This document shows, in pieces, positions 30,124 through 40,127 of a stretch of DNA of 64,000 bases. Where the stretch lies: contig JACPEH010000010.1 of the NCBI GenBank assembly GCA_016183655.1, forward strand, positions 62,001 to 126,000, written 5' to 3'. Every line of letters begins with the position of its first letter. Position 1 is the stretch's first letter. Origin of the DNA: Rhodocyclales bacterium (GTDB lineage: Bacteria; Pseudomonadota; Gammaproteobacteria; Burkholderiales; Rhodocyclaceae). The position numbers and the translations under genes are program-made. The notes below the pieces were generated by a model. That model did not search any database. It saw only the letters and a list, made by a program, of their open reading frames with translations, and was not told the origin of the DNA.

Positions 30124-31079
30124 CAGGCGCAGGCGGCGAGCTTGGCGAGAATCGCGTCGGCGCCCTGGTCGCGCAGCATCTGCGCCAGGATGCGGCCGAT
30201 CGAATCGTCGTCCTCGGGCTTGCCGCGCAGTTCGCCGGCAACCATTTCCTTGCCGTCCGGCGTGGCGACGAAGCCGCGCAGCCAGAGCTGGCCATTCTCG
30301 ATCACCGCGTAGCCGCCGAGCGGGACCTGGCAGCTGCCGCCGAGTGCGCGCGAGAAGGCGCGTTCGGCGGCGACGCAGTGCGCCGTTTCGGCGTCGTTCA
30401 GCGGCGCCACCCAGGCGGCGGCGTCGGCGCGATCCGACGGCACCTCGATGCCGAGCGCGCCCTGGCCCGGCGCCGGCAGCGACTGTTCCGGCGTCAGCAC
30501 GGCCTTGATGCGGTCCTTCAGGCCGAGGCGGATGAGGCCGGCGGCGGCGAGGATGATCGCGTCGTACTGGCCGTCGTCGAGCTTCCTGAGACGCGTGTCG
30601 AGATTGCCGCGCAGCGGTTCGATCTTCAGCTGCGGATACCTGGCGCGCAGGATCGCTTCGCGGCGCAGGCTGGAGGTGCCGACGACGGCACCGGCCGGCA
30701 GCTCGTCGAGGCCGGCATACTTGTTCGAGACGAAGGCATCGCGCGGGTTCTCGCGCGCGGTGATGGCGGTCAGCGAGAAGCCTTCCGGCATCTCCATCGG
30801 CACGTCCTTCAGCGAATGCACGGCGAGGTCGGCGCGGCCTTCCTGCATCGCCACTTCCAGTTCCTTGATGAACAGGCCCTTGCCGCCGATCTGCGACAGC
30901 GGCCGGTCGAGGATCTGGTCGCCCTTGGTGGTCATGCCGAGGATGCTGACCTCGGCGCCGGCCCATAGACCGCTCAGGCGATCGCGAATATGCTCTGCCT
31001 GCCACATGGCGAGGCGGGATTCGCGCGAGGCGATGACGATTTTCTGCGGCGCGGCAGCGGGGGAAGCGTTGACACTCAA
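30123..31079 (-). CDS. hemC: porphobilinogen deaminase (hydroxymethylbilane synthase)
   Basis: Polymerises four porphobilinogens. I choose a TTG start at 31079 (then [12 protein letters not shown]): GGAG lies 8 bases upstream and the protein becomes 318 aa, family length. The next upstream ATG (31241) would overlap the divergent methyltransferase start. Motifs are [34 protein letters not shown], and the dipyrromethane cofactor cysteine in [13 protein letters not shown]. First gene of hemC-D-X-Y. Confidence 0.95.
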   Translation of the reverse strand: MSVNASPAAAPQKIVIASRESRLAMWQAEHIRDRLSGLWAGAEVSILGMTTKGDQILDRPLSQIGGKGLFIKELEVAMQEGRADLAVHSLKDVPMEMPEGFSLTAITARENPRDAFVSNKYAGLDELPAGAVVGTSSLRREAILRARYPQLKIEPLRGNLDTRLRKLDDGQYDAIILAAAGLIRLGLKDRIKAVLTPEQSLPAPGQGALGIEVPSDRADAAAWVAPLNDAETAHCVAAERAFSRALGGSCQVPLGGYAVIENGQLWLRGFVATPDGKEMVAGELRGKPEDDDSIGRILAQMLRDQGADAILAKLAACA

Positions 31080-31231
31080 GGCGGGATCTCCGAAATCAGG
31101 CCGGGACCGGTGCCTGTGCAGCCGGCCGTGGCAAGCTGTGATTTTATCACGCCGAACGGCCATCCCTGCGGCCCGCAGGCCTTGGCCAAGCCCCGCAAAC
31201 GACCCCGAGGCACCCGCCAGGCAGACGACCG

Positions 31232-31843
31232 ATGAGCACACAGGACGAAAAACCCGATCACCAGCGCCCGGAACTGCCCGAATTCTGGGACAAGCGCTTT
31301 CGCAAGGGCGTCACTCCGTGGAATGCCGGCGGGGTGCCGGCGGCGCTCGCCGCCTACGCCACCAGCCGCACGGACCGGCCACAGACGCTCGTCCCCGGCT
31401 GCGGCCACGCCTGGGAAGCCGGCTGGCTGGCGCGACTCGGCTGGCCGGTGACGGCACTCGACTTCTCGCCGAGCGCCGTCGATGCCGCGCGCGCGGCGCT
31501 CGGCGACTGGTCGGGGCAACTGCTCTGTGCCGACTTCTTCCGCTTCACGCCGGAGCAGCCTTACGACCTCGTCTACGAACGTGCCTTCCTGTGCGCGATG
31601 CCGCGCCGGCTGTGGACGGACTACGGCCGCCGCGTACACGAACTGCTCGCCCCCGGCGGCCGCCTGGCCGGTTTTTTCTTTTTCAGCGACGAGCCGAAAG
31701 GCCCGCCGTTCGGCATCACCCCGCAGGAGCTCGACGCCCTGCTCGGCCCGTGGTTCGAGCGCGAGGACGACCGCGCTGTGGACGACTCGCTCCCGGTCTT
31801 CGCCGGCCGCGAGCGCTGGCAGGTGTGGCGCCGCCTTAGTTGA
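31232..31843 (+). CDS. SAM-dependent methyltransferase, thiopurine S-methyltransferase family
   Basis: A 203-aa class I methyltransferase. It has the TPMT-type opening [19 protein letters not shown], the SAM-binding motif [17 protein letters not shown], the acidic end of strand two in VTALDFSP, and [12 protein letters not shown]. Bacterial TPMT relatives act on selenium, tellurium or sulfur compounds; the substrate here is not determined. It is divergent from hemC (starts about 150 bases apart) and its stop overlaps the convergent small gene by 8 bases. Confidence 0.85.
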   Translation: MSTQDEKPDHQRPELPEFWDKRFRKGVTPWNAGGVPAALAAYATSRTDRPQTLVPGCGHAWEAGWLARLGWPVTALDFSPSAVDAARAALGDWSGQLLCADFFRFTPEQPYDLVYERAFLCAMPRRLWTDYGRRVHELLAPGGRLAGFFFFSDEPKGPPFGITPQELDALLGPWFEREDDRAVDDSLPVFAGRERWQVWRRLS

Positions 31844-32093
31844 GGCCGTTCGCCGTATTTTGGCGACGCCCGGCAATGACGGTCATCCGCGGCCGCCGTT
31901 CCGCATGCATGGCCTCGTCGATCGCGGCATCGAGCTCGTCGCCGTCGAGGCGGCGCAGGCCATCGACCACCTGCGGCCAGCGGCTCGCTTCCTGCTGCTG
32001 GCGCAGCCAGCGGTAGCGTTCGGCGTCCTCGCGCAGGCTGCTGATGCTGTCGTCGGCATAATCGGCCACCAGGGCCAGGGCTTGTTCCTTCAT
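31836..32093 (-). CDS. small hypothetical protein, 85 aa
   Basis: A short soluble protein, acidic and helical at the N-terminus (MKEQALALVADYADDSISSLREDAERYRWL begins here; only the first 20 residues are diagnostic of nothing I know). WLRQQQEA and a middle segment DGLRRLDGDELDAAIDEAM resemble small phage or plasmid helper proteins. AGGAGGAG upstream supports the ATG at 32093. It is divergent from the histidine kinase gene, sharing a 219-base spacer. No function assigned. Confidence 0.6.
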   Translation of the reverse strand: MKEQALALVADYADDSISSLREDAERYRWLRQQQEASRWPQVVDGLRRLDGDELDAAIDEAMHAERRPRMTVIAGRRQNTANGLN

Positions 32094-32217
32094 GTTTTCT
32101 CTCCTCCTCGTCGGGGCGCTCGGCCGGCCCGCTGCGCGGGCCGCGCAGATGCCCTGCGGAGTCGAGACTATGGGCGAGGCGGCGGCCGTGCGCCATTCGC
32201 ATAACTACCCATACCCG

Positions 32218-32235
32218 CTGCGTAATACTACGCAG
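32218..32235. promoter_or_regulatory. perfect inverted repeat, candidate operator
   Basis: CTGCGTA-ATAC-TACGCAG is a perfect 7+4+7 palindrome in the spacer upstream of the histidine kinase gene (ATG at 32313). A related half-site, ATAACTACCCATA, sits about 18 bases before it. The arrangement suits a dimeric LuxR/NarL-type regulator, such as the response regulator encoded downstream. Confidence 0.45.
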
Positions 32236-32312
32236 GCCACAACGGACGCCAGCGCGCCGGCAGTCGCTACAATGCAGCGCATACCCCGGGCCGTCACCGG
32301 AAAGGGATTTCG

Positions 32313-33689
32313 ATGCGCCTCAAGCACAAGATCATCGTCCTCGCCGTGCTGCCGCTGGTCACGGCCGTTCTCGCCATTGCCGCACTGGTCGGCGTGCAGG
32401 CGCGCGCACTGGCGCGCACCGAATCGGCGCTGCTCGAGGAGAGCATGCTCGCCGCCAAGCGCACCGAACTGCGCCACTATGTACAACTGGGCCTGACCTC
32501 GATCGAGCACATCTACGGCAGCGGCCGCGACGACGAGGCGGCGAAGGCCGAGGTGAAGCGCATCCTGAGCGAGATGAACTTCGGCGACGACGGCTATTTC
32601 TTCGCCTACGACCGCGACGGCAACAACCTGGTGCACCCGCGCCAGCCGGCGCTGGTCGGCCGCAACCTGCTCGACCTGCGCGACCCGAACGGCGTGCCGG
32701 TGATCCGGCGCCTGCTGGCCGCGGCGCAGGCCGGCGGCGGCTTCCAGCGCTACGTCTGGGAAAAGCCGTCGACCGGCCAGCTCGCCGAGAAGCTCGGCTA
32801 CGTCGTCGAACTGGAGCGCTGGGGCTGGATGTTCGGCACCGGCATCTACCTCGACGACGTCGCCGCCGGCGTCGGCAAGATCCGCGAGCAGGCGTCGGCG
32901 AACATCGCCGCGACGCTGCTCGGGCTGGCGGCCGTCGCGGTGATCGCCTCGCTCGCCGTGTTCGCCGGCGGCATGGCGCTGAACATCAGCGAGCACCGGC
33001 TGGCCGACCAGCAGCTCAAGCAGCTGGCGCAGCGGCTGGTCACCTCGCAGGAGGAGGAGCGCGCCCGCGTCTCGCGCGAGCTGCACGACGGCCTCAGCCA
33101 GTTGCTGGTGTCGACCAAGTACCGCTTCGAAACGGCGCAGGAACGGCTCCTCGCCGGCCGCGACAACGCCGCGCAGGCGATCGAGGAAGGCCTCGCCGGG
33201 CTGAGCGGGGCGATCGGCGAGATCCGCCGCATCTCGCACGACCTGCGCCCCTCGCTGCTCGACAACCTCGGCCTGCCGGCGGCGCTGGCGCAGCTCGCCG
33301 AGGATTTCGGACGGCGCACCGGCATTGCGGTGGACACCGGCATCGGTCCGCTGCCGGCGCTGCCGTCGAACAGCGCGAGCACGACGCTGTTCCGCGTCGC
33401 CCAGGAAGCGCTGACCAATGTCGAGCGCCACGCCGGCGCCCGCCACGTCAGCCTGCGCCTCGATCGCGACGCGGACACGCTGCAGCTGTCGATCAGCGAC
33501 GACGGTCGCGGTTTCTCCGGAGCGCGCACGCGCCAACCGGGAATCGGCTTGCGCAACATGCGCGAGCGGGTGGAGCATCATGGCGGCTCGCTGAGCATCG
33601 CTGCCGGCGACGACGGCGGTACCCGGCTGGTCGCCAGCCTGCCGCTCGCGGTGGCACTGGCGACATCGACGGAGGACCTGATCGCATGA
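32313..33689 (+). CDS. sensor histidine kinase, Cache sensor, NarX-type kinase core
   Basis: Membrane sensor kinase of 458 aa. An N-terminal membrane segment (about 7-28) leads a periplasmic single Cache (sCache_2) domain (GYFFAYDRDGNNLVHP...GWGWMFGTGIYLDDV region, about 35-190). A second membrane segment (TLLGLAAVAVIASLAVF) follows, then a HisKA_3 dimerisation domain with phospho-acceptor H258 in SRELHDGLSQLL. The HATPase domain has NVERHAG and DDGRGF...GIGLRNMRERV. Cache domains of this kind sense small carboxylates. It pairs with the response regulator 118 bases downstream. Confidence 0.92.
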   Translation: MRLKHKIIVLAVLPLVTAVLAIAALVGVQARALARTESALLEESMLAAKRTELRHYVQLGLTSIEHIYGSGRDDEAAKAEVKRILSEMNFGDDGYFFAYDRDGNNLVHPRQPALVGRNLLDLRDPNGVPVIRRLLAAAQAGGGFQRYVWEKPSTGQLAEKLGYVVELERWGWMFGTGIYLDDVAAGVGKIREQASANIAATLLGLAAVAVIASLAVFAGGMALNISEHRLADQQLKQLAQRLVTSQEEERARVSRELHDGLSQLLVSTKYRFETAQERLLAGRDNAAQAIEEGLAGLSGAIGEIRRISHDLRPSLLDNLGLPAALAQLAEDFGRRTGIAVDTGIGPLPALPSNSASTTLFRVAQEALTNVERHAGARHVSLRLDRDADTLQLSISDDGRGFSGARTRQPGIGLRNMRERVEHHGGSLSIAAGDDGGTRLVASLPLAVALATSTEDLIA

Positions 33690-33807
33690 AACATCCTTTA
33701 CGACCGCGCCCCGACGGCGAAGGGGCAGATGGCGCAAGCGCAGCCCCGTGGGGACGAACCGTGATCACGCCCGGCCTGCGCGAGAAGGCCGGACGGAGGA
33801 TAGCCCG

Positions 33808-34449
33808 GTGAGCCAGGACGAGAAGCCGCTGCCCATCCGCGTGCTGCTGGTCGACGACCACCAGCTGGTGCGCGACGGCCTGCGCTCGCGCCTCGGCGAA
33901 AGCGAGGGCATTGCCGTCGTCGGCGAGGCCGGCACCGGCAGCGAAGCCCTGCTGCTCGCCGCCCGCCTGCAACCGGACCTGGTGCTGCTCGACATCGGCC
34001 TGCCCGACATCAGCGGCCTCGACGTCGCCGCGCGCCTCGGTGACGTCGCGCCGAATTCGCGGGCGCTGATGCTCTCGATGTACGACAACCGCGAGTACGT
34101 GGTCAGCGCCCTGCGCGCCGGCGCCTGCGGCTACGTGCTGAAGGACGCCACGTCGAAGGAAATCGTCGCCGCCATCCGCGCCGTCGCCGCCGGCGGCTCG
34201 TACTGCAGCGCACCGTTGACGGCGGCGCTGGCCAACGGCGGCACGGGGGCGCCGCCGCTCACCGACCGCGAGCGCGAGGTGCTCATCCTCGTCGCCCAGG
34301 GCAACAGCAACAAGCGCATCGCGCAGCAGCTCGACGTCAGCGTGCGCACGGTCGAGACGCACCGGCTGAACCTGCGCCGCAAGCTCGGCATCGAGACCCC
34401 GGCGGGATTGATCAAGTACGCGCTGCAGCAGGGCTGGATCAAGGTGTAG
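33808..34449 (+). CDS. response regulator, NarL/FixJ family
   Basis: DNA-binding partner of the upstream kinase. The GTG at 33808 is chosen because GGAGGA lies 7-9 bases before it; the upstream in-frame ATG at 33748 has no such site. The 213-aa protein has a receiver domain with D62 as phosphorylation site (LVLLDIGLPDISGL), K in YVLKDA, and a C-terminal LuxR-type helix-turn-helix (LTDREREVLILVAQGNSNK...TVETHRLNLRRKL). Confidence 0.93.
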   Translation: MSQDEKPLPIRVLLVDDHQLVRDGLRSRLGESEGIAVVGEAGTGSEALLLAARLQPDLVLLDIGLPDISGLDVAARLGDVAPNSRALMLSMYDNREYVVSALRAGACGYVLKDATSKEIVAAIRAVAAGGSYCSAPLTAALANGGTGAPPLTDREREVLILVAQGNSNKRIAQQLDVSVRTVETHRLNLRRKLGIETPAGLIKYALQQGWIKV

Positions 34450-34482
34450 CGACGCCGAACCCGACGCCGGAGCCCCGACGAT

Positions 34483-35145
34483 TTATTCCTGGTTCTGCAG
34501 CGTCGTGATGTAGGCGAGGACGTCCTGGATATCCTGCGCCTGCAGGCCGAAGAGCACGCCTTCCCTGGCCGATTCCTCGTCGTGCGGGCGCTCGGCCTTG
34601 AGGAAGGCGTTGATCTGCTTCTGCAGGTAGTTGGTGTATTGCCCGACGATCATCGGGAACATGCCCTTGCCCTGCCCCAGCTTGCCGTGGCAGCTGGCGC
34701 ACTGCTTCTGGTAGATCGCCCCGCCCTTGTCGATGTCGCCCTCGACGCGCGGCACGATCATCACCTTCTCCACCGCCTGCAGCCGCGTCAGCGCATCCTC
34801 GTCGCCCTTGAAGGTCGGCATCTTCGTCGGCAACTCGATCTGCGCGAGGAAGGCGGCGACGGTCTTCATGTCCTCGTGCGACAGCTCGCGTTCCTCGGTG
34901 TAGGGGATCATCGGGATGTTCGGGCGGATGCGCTTCTGGAACGACTTCAGCTGCTGCTCGATGTACTTCGGCTGCTGACCGGCGATGCGCGGGTACTCGC
35001 CCTTCTTGCCGCCGGCGCCGAATTCGCCGTGGCAGGCGGCGCACGGGCCATAGATGTCCCTGGCCTTTTCCATGTCCAGCGCGAGCGCCGGCAGCGGCAG
35101 CAGACAGGCGCCAAAAATCGCGATGAAGCGCTTGATTTGTTTCAT
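34483..35145 (-). CDS. diheme cytochrome c (c4 type)
   Basis: A periplasmic electron carrier of 220 aa with a signal peptide (about 1-23). It has two CxxCH heme sites, C35AAC38H39 and C149ASC152H153, each in a domain of about 100 residues as in cytochrome c4. Distal methionines are plausible in IPMIPYTEE and GMFPMIVGQ. It is convergent with the response regulator and lies alone, so its oxidase or donor partner is not evident here. Confidence 0.9.
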   Translation of the reverse strand: MKQIKRFIAIFGACLLPLPALALDMEKARDIYGPCAACHGEFGAGGKKGEYPRIAGQQPKYIEQQLKSFQKRIRPNIPMIPYTEERELSHEDMKTVAAFLAQIELPTKMPTFKGDEDALTRLQAVEKVMIVPRVEGDIDKGGAIYQKQCASCHGKLGQGKGMFPMIVGQYTNYLQKQINAFLKAERPHDEESAREGVLFGLQAQDIQDVLAYITTLQNQE

Positions 35146-35229
35146 GAATCCGATCCTCCCGGGGAGCCCGGATTATAGGTGGCTGGGGCGCCGCGCCTGT
35201 TTGATGCCGGTCAAGAACTCCGGCAAAAC

Positions 35230-35292
35230 GTGAAGCGCCCTGACCTGAAGGTCAGTGGCTTCCCACGATACAGAGCGGGCGCGCGGTGCGCC
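35230..35292 (+). repeat. structured intergenic repeat, copy 2
   Basis: Second copy of the element at 11565-11629. The stem is CCTGACC-TGAA-GGTCAGTGG. Relative to copy 1 a C/C mismatch becomes a T-A pair, which improves the helix and suggests the structure rather than the sequence is kept. The trailing CTTCCCACGATA and GAGCGGGCGCGCGGTGCGC are almost unchanged. Both copies lie just beyond the 3' end of a minus-strand gene. Confidence 0.75.
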
Positions 35293-35300
35293 GGCGGCCA

Positions 35301-36824
35301 CTACTTCAGGCCGAAGAAGTCGCGGATGCGCTCGACGATCGCCGCCCGGTGCTCGGCCCGCTCGCTGTCGCTGCGCCCGCGCTGGTATTCGTTCTGCAGC
35401 AGTTCGATCTGGTGCAGGCGCTCGGCGAGGATGTGCGACATGCTTTCGGCGAGTTCCGGGCGGGCGCGGATGATGTCCTCGAAGCCCGCCTTGTCGAGGC
35501 GGTAGCACTCGACGTCGGTGGCCGCGACCACCGTCGCCGCGCGCGGGGCGCCGGTCATCAGCCCCATTTCGCCGAAGACGCTGCCCTGCGGCAGGTGCGT
35601 CAGCAGCCGCCGCTCGCCGGCGGGCGGCTCCCAGAAGACGTCGGCCTCGCCGCTGACGATGATGTACAGCCAGTGCGCCACCGCCCCCTGGCGGGTGATC
35701 ACGCCGCCCTTGGCGAAGGGCGCATGCACCAGGCGCTCGGCCATCTTGTGCCGCTCGTTCTCGTCGAGCGAGGCGAACAGTTCGATTCCGGACAGCGCAT
35801 GCAGCCGCCGGTTCAGCTCGCGCTGCCAGACCGCCTCGCGGTGCGCGTCGCCTTCCTGGACCAGGTGCATCAACTGGTCCGGCAGCGCCATCCGCCAGCC
35901 GTTGCGCTGCACCGTCGCCAGCACGTGCGCGCGCACCGCCGAGTCGGTCGCATCGTCGTCCTGCGGATCGACCAGCCAGTAGCGCAGCGCATAGCGCACC
36001 GAACCGGCGGCAAACTCCATCGCCACGCACGACGGCCGCGGCTCGCGGGCAACGTTGCCGATCTCGGCGTCGGCGATCGCCCGTTCGACGGCGGCGATCA
36101 CCAGCGACGGATTGACGCTGTAGTCGACGTTGAACCAGATCCAGCGGCGCCAGCCGGCGACGCCGAGGTCGCGGTCGGCGATCACCGAGAACTTGCCCTT
36201 CATCAACTGGCTGTTCGGCACCACCACCTTCTCGCCGTTGCGCGTGAGGATCGCGGTGTAGCGCCACTGGATCTCGACGACGCGGCCGGAAAGATCGTCC
36301 ATCTTCACCCAGTCGCCGATCTCCAGCGAGTTGTCGAGCTGCAGCGCGAGACCGCCGAGGATGTTGCCGAGCGTGTCCTGCATCGCGAAGGCGAGCACCG
36401 CGGTGATCACCGCCGAGGTCGCGACCAGGCTGGAGAGTTCGACGCCGGCCGAAGAAAGCCGGATCATCGCCCACAGCACGTAGCCGGCGATGACGACGAT
36501 GTCTTCGAGGATGCGCGGCGTCTGCACGTTCAGCGCCGGCAGCACGAGGCGGAAAACGGCCAGCCCGGACAGGCGGATCAGCACCAGCCCGAGGCCAAGC
36601 ACCGCCGCCTGATGGACGCCGGCGGCGATCAGCACCTGCCCCTGCCAGGCGAAGAAGACGGCGACCGCGTCGAGGCCGAGCCAGCAGGCGAAGAACAGCA
36701 GCGAATGTTTCAGCGTCGTCCGCCCGCCCGCCAGGAAGCGGTAGAGCACGGCGGAAACGAGCAACGCGGCGACCAGGAGGTAGGGCGTGATGTCGCGCCA
36801 CAGGTCGAGAACGAGCTGGGTCAT
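35301..36824 (-). CDS. MscS-family channel with C-terminal cyclic-nucleotide-binding domain
   Basis: A 507-aa inner-membrane protein. Four to five membrane segments in the first 150 residues end in the MscS pore region (VITAVLAFAMQDTLGNILGGLALQLD), followed by the MscS beta domain (EIGDWVKMDDLSGRVVEIQWRYT begins it; first 20 residues are diagnostic). A C-terminal cNMP domain (about 350-470) carries VFGEMGLMTGAPRAATVVA, the phosphate-binding cassette with the conserved Glu and Arg. Such fusions are gated by or respond to cyclic nucleotides. Two kinases with similar cNMP domains are encoded in the same window. Confidence 0.9.
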   Translation of the reverse strand: MTQLVLDLWRDITPYLLVAALLVSAVLYRFLAGGRTTLKHSLLFFACWLGLDAVAVFFAWQGQVLIAAGVHQAAVLGLGLVLIRLSGLAVFRLVLPALNVQTPRILEDIVVIAGYVLWAMIRLSSAGVELSSLVATSAVITAVLAFAMQDTLGNILGGLALQLDNSLEIGDWVKMDDLSGRVVEIQWRYTAILTRNGEKVVVPNSQLMKGKFSVIADRDLGVAGWRRWIWFNVDYSVNPSLVIAAVERAIADAEIGNVAREPRPSCVAMEFAAGSVRYALRYWLVDPQDDDATDSAVRAHVLATVQRNGWRMALPDQLMHLVQEGDAHREAVWQRELNRRLHALSGIELFASLDENERHKMAERLVHAPFAKGGVITRQGAVAHWLYIIVSGEADVFWEPPAGERRLLTHLPQGSVFGEMGLMTGAPRAATVVAATDVECYRLDKAGFEDIIRARPELAESMSHILAERLHQIELLQNEYQRGRSDSERAEHRAAIVERIRDFFGLK

Positions 36825-36888
36825 TGGACCATCCCCCCGTCCCCTGCCCCACGGACGGCTTTGCCCAGTCGTCCAGCTCGCTCGGCGC

Positions 36889-37653
36889 TCATGTCGACAA
36901 CTGCCGCGCGTAGGATTTGACCAGCGGCCACTGGCGACGGCTGACCGGCAGCTTCTCCGGCACGTCGCGCACCAGCGCCAGCCAATGCGTGTCGGCGTCC
37001 TCGGCGCCGTTGCGCTCGAAGCCGACGATCGCCTCGCGCGCGACGAGCACGCCGCGATGCAGGCGGATGAAGCGCTGCGTAAATTCCTGTTCGAGATGCG
37101 TCAGCGACTCGTCGAGCAGGTATTCGCGCTCGCGGGTCCGCGCCAGTACGTACTTCAGGTCGGCCTTCAGATAAAGCACCTCGCCGACCGGAATCAGCAG
37201 CAGGCGGCCGCGCTCATGGCAGGAAAGATGGCTGCGCCCTTCCGGCTGCAGTTCCTGCAGCATTTCCGTCGGCAGCGGGCGCGCAACACGCGCCTTGCCC
37301 AGCGCCGTCGCCAGCCGCTGCGCGCGCACCGGTTTCAGCAGGTAATCGACGGCATTCAGGTCAAAAGCCTTGATCGCGTAGGCGTCGTAGGCGGTGGCGA
37401 AGATCACCGCCGGCGGCCGCTCCAGCTGCGCCAGGTGCTGCGCCAGTTCGATGCCGTCCATCGTCGGCATGCGGATGTCGACCAGCACCACGTCGGGGGC
37501 CTCGCGCTCGATCAGCGCGATGGCCGCGAGGCCGTTCCCTGCCTCGCCGAGGACGCGGTTCGGCACCTCCCCGGCAACGTCGCCGAGCAGCTCGCGCAGG
37601 CGCGCCCGCGCCGGCGCCTCGTCGTCGACGATCAGGATCTTCAGTTCCGGCAT
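36889..37653 (-). CDS. algR: LytTR-type response regulator AlgR
   Basis: Response regulator of 254 aa with a receiver domain (phosphorylation at D59 in VVLVDIRMPTMDG) and a C-terminal LytTR DNA-binding domain (about 150-250, including YLKADLKYVL and FIRLHRGVLV). In Pseudomonas the AlgZ/AlgR pair governs alginate, twitching and virulence traits; the local regulon is not visible. It overlaps algZ by 13 bases, indicating coupled translation. Confidence 0.9.
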   Translation of the reverse strand: MPELKILIVDDEAPARARLRELLGDVAGEVPNRVLGEAGNGLAAIALIEREAPDVVLVDIRMPTMDGIELAQHLAQLERPPAVIFATAYDAYAIKAFDLNAVDYLLKPVRAQRLATALGKARVARPLPTEMLQELQPEGRSHLSCHERGRLLLIPVGEVLYLKADLKYVLARTREREYLLDESLTHLEQEFTQRFIRLHRGVLVAREAIVGFERNGAEDADTHWLALVRDVPEKLPVSRRQWPLVKSYARQLST

Positions 37654-38651
37654 GGCAGGACCATGTGCACCTTGTAGCTTCCTCCGTCTTCCTTCGCTTC
37701 CAGCCGCGCCTCCAGATCGTAGTAGAGGGCCAGACGCTCGCGGATGTTGGCCAGCGCCATGCGGTTTCCCGCATGATGGGCGCCGCCGTTGCCGACCGGA
37801 TTTTCCAGGTCGATCGCCAGCTCATCGCCGCGCCGCGACAGGCGGATGCGGATCAGCCCGGGCGAGATGGCCGGCTCGATGCCATGATAGACCGCATTTT
37901 CGAGCAGCGGCTGCAGCAGCAGCGGCGGCACCAGCAGTTCGCCGGGCAGGTCGTCGATCAGCCATTCCACCTGCAGCCGCTCGCCGAGGCGCAGTTTTTC
38001 CAGGCCGAGGTACTGGCGGCACAGCGCGATCTCGTCGGCGATCGGCACCAGCTCGCGGTGATCGCGCATCAGCGCGCGGAACAGTTCGGCCAGTTCTTCC
38101 AGCGCCTGTTCGGCGCGCCGCGGCTCGGCGCGGATCAGCGACAGCACCGCGTTCAACGTATTGAACAGGAAGTGCGGCCGGATGCGGGCGGTCAGCGCCT
38201 GCAGCCGTGCCTCGGCGACGGCCGGCGACAATGCGCCGGCGCGCAGGTGGAAATAGCCGAGCATCAGGGCGACGGTGCCGGCGGCGAGCAGCGCCCCGCG
38301 TGCCAGCGCCGCCCAGCCGCCGTCGGCAAACCCCATGAAACGCCAGAAATCCTGCAGCAGCGCCGCCTGCAGCGCGACCAGCGCGAGCACCAGCACGACA
38401 GCGGCGGCATACGGCAGGCGCCACAGCAGGTCGCGCAGCAGCGCCAGCAGCAGCAGGCTGGCGAGCAGCATCGGCTCGACCCAGACCGCCAGCTCGACGT
38501 AGCGCGGCAGCCAGCCGAGCAGGTCCGGCGCCAGCGTCAGCGCCGCCGCCAGCGCGATGAGATTGACGCCGAGCAGCAAACGCAGCATGACGCCGAGGTT
38601 GCGGAAGTCCGGCAGCCGGTGAGCGGCGGGGTTTTGCTTTATACTTGGCAT
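37641..38651 (-). CDS. algZ: sensor histidine kinase AlgZ/FimS (LytS-like)
   Basis: Membrane sensor kinase of about 336 aa with four hydrophobic segments in the first 135 residues. The His_kinase domain motif ARIRPHFLFNTLNAVLSLI has H160 as likely phospho-acceptor. The ATPase part (LLLQPLLENAVYHGIEPA, NRMALANIRERLALYY) is compact as in LytS/AlgZ proteins. The ATG at 38651 is favoured over 38720, which would run into the argH promoter region, but its ribosome binding site is weak. Divergent from argH with 74 bases between. Confidence 0.88.
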   Translation of the reverse strand: MPSIKQNPAAHRLPDFRNLGVMLRLLLGVNLIALAAALTLAPDLLGWLPRYVELAVWVEPMLLASLLLLALLRDLLWRLPYAAAVVLVLALVALQAALLQDFWRFMGFADGGWAALARGALLAAGTVALMLGYFHLRAGALSPAVAEARLQALTARIRPHFLFNTLNAVLSLIRAEPRRAEQALEELAELFRALMRDHRELVPIADEIALCRQYLGLEKLRLGERLQVEWLIDDLPGELLVPPLLLQPLLENAVYHGIEPAISPGLIRIRLSRRGDELAIDLENPVGNGGAHHAGNRMALANIRERLALYYDLEARLEAKEDGGSYKVHMVLPCRN

Positions 38652-38725
38652 CTCTTTGAAATCGCTGGAATTCAGGCGCCTCGGGGCATCCTTGGGCCAT
38701 TCTAGCCGACAATCTTGCATCCATC

Positions 38726-40114
38726 ATGAGCCAGAACAACACCACCCAATACACCTGGGCCGGCCGCTTCTCCGAGCCGATGTCCGACCTCGTCAAACGC
38801 TACACGGCCTCGGTCGATTTCGACCAGCGCATGTGGCGCCAGGACATCCGCGGCTCGCTCGCGCACGCGAAGATGCTGGCCAGGCAGGGCATCATCGCCG
38901 CCCAGGATCTGGCCGACATCGAGCGCGGCATGCAGCAGGTGTGGGAAGAAATCGAGTCCGGCCGCTTCGAGTGGCAGCTCGACCTGGAGGACGTGCACCT
39001 CAACATCGAGAAGCGCCTCACCGCGCTCGTCGGCGACGCGGGCAAGCGGCTGCACACCGGCCGCTCCAGGAACGACCAGGTGGCCACCGACATCCGCCTG
39101 TGGCTGCGCGACACCATCGACGACATCCTGGTGCTGATCCGCCAGTTCCAGGAAAACCTGCTGGTGCTGGCCGAGAAGGAAGCGGCGACGCCGATGCCCG
39201 GTTCGACGCACCTGCAGGTGGCGCAGCCGGTTACCTTCGGCCACCACCTCTTGGCCTACTTCGAGATGACGCAGCGCGACAAGGAGCGCTTCGCCGATTG
39301 CCGCAAGCGCGTCAGCCGCCTGCCGCTCGGCGCCGCCGCGCTGGCCGGCACCACCTACCCGATCGACCGCGAGTTCGTCGCCAAGGAACTGGGCTTCGAC
39401 GGCGTCTGCGAGAACTCGCTCGACGCGGTCTCCGACCGCGACTTCGGCATCGAATTCTGCGCCGCCGCCGCGCTGCTGATGACGCACTTCTCTCGCCTCT
39501 CGGAAGAGCTGGTGCTGTGGATGAACCCGCGCTTCGGCTTCGTCAAGATCGCCGACCGCTTCTGCACCGGCAGCTCGATCATGCCGCAGAAGAAGAACCC
39601 GGACGTGCCGGAGCTGGCACGCGGCAAGACCGGCCGCGTGAACGGCAGCCTGATCTCGATGCTCACCTTGATGAAGGGCCAGCCGCTGGCCTACAACAAG
39701 GACAACCAGGAAGACAAGGAACCGCTGTTCGACACCGCCGACACGGTGCTCGATACGCTGCGCATCTTCGCCGACATGATGGGCGGCATCGAGGCGCGCC
39801 CGGAGAACATGCGCCAGGCGCTGACCCAGGGCTTCGCGACGGCGACCGACCTGGCCGACTACCTGACCAAGAAGGGCCTGCCCTTCCGCGACGCGCACGA
39901 GGCGGTCGGCCTCGCGGTGAAGCGCGCCGAGGAGCTCGGCGTCGACCTGCCGCAGCTGTCGCTCTCCGACCTGCAGGCGTTCTCGCCGCTGGTCGCCGAC
40001 GACGTCTTCGCCGTGCTGACCGTGGAAGGCTCGCTGGCCGCGCGCGACCACATCGGCGGCACCGCGCCGAAGCAGGTGCGCGCCGCGATCGGCCGGGCGC
40101 GCAGCCGCCTCTAG
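38726..40114 (+). CDS. argH: argininosuccinate lyase
   Basis: Last step of arginine synthesis, releasing fumarate. The 462-aa protein has [14 protein letters not shown] at the N-terminus, [28 protein letters not shown] and the fumarase/ASL signature [12 protein letters not shown] with the catalytic serine loop. ArgH next to algZ/algR is a recurring arrangement in Beta- and Gammaproteobacteria. The kinase gene starts 13 bases after its stop. Confidence 0.98.
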   Translation: MSQNNTTQYTWAGRFSEPMSDLVKRYTASVDFDQRMWRQDIRGSLAHAKMLARQGIIAAQDLADIERGMQQVWEEIESGRFEWQLDLEDVHLNIEKRLTALVGDAGKRLHTGRSRNDQVATDIRLWLRDTIDDILVLIRQFQENLLVLAEKEAATPMPGSTHLQVAQPVTFGHHLLAYFEMTQRDKERFADCRKRVSRLPLGAAALAGTTYPIDREFVAKELGFDGVCENSLDAVSDRDFGIEFCAAAALLMTHFSRLSEELVLWMNPRFGFVKIADRFCTGSSIMPQKKNPDVPELARGKTGRVNGSLISMLTLMKGQPLAYNKDNQEDKEPLFDTADTVLDTLRIFADMMGGIEARPENMRQALTQGFATATDLADYLTKKGLPFRDAHEAVGLAVKRAEELGVDLPQLSLSDLQAFSPLVADDVFAVLTVEGSLAARDHIGGTAPKQVRAAIGRARSRL

Positions 40115-40127
40115 GAAGGCCCGGGCC

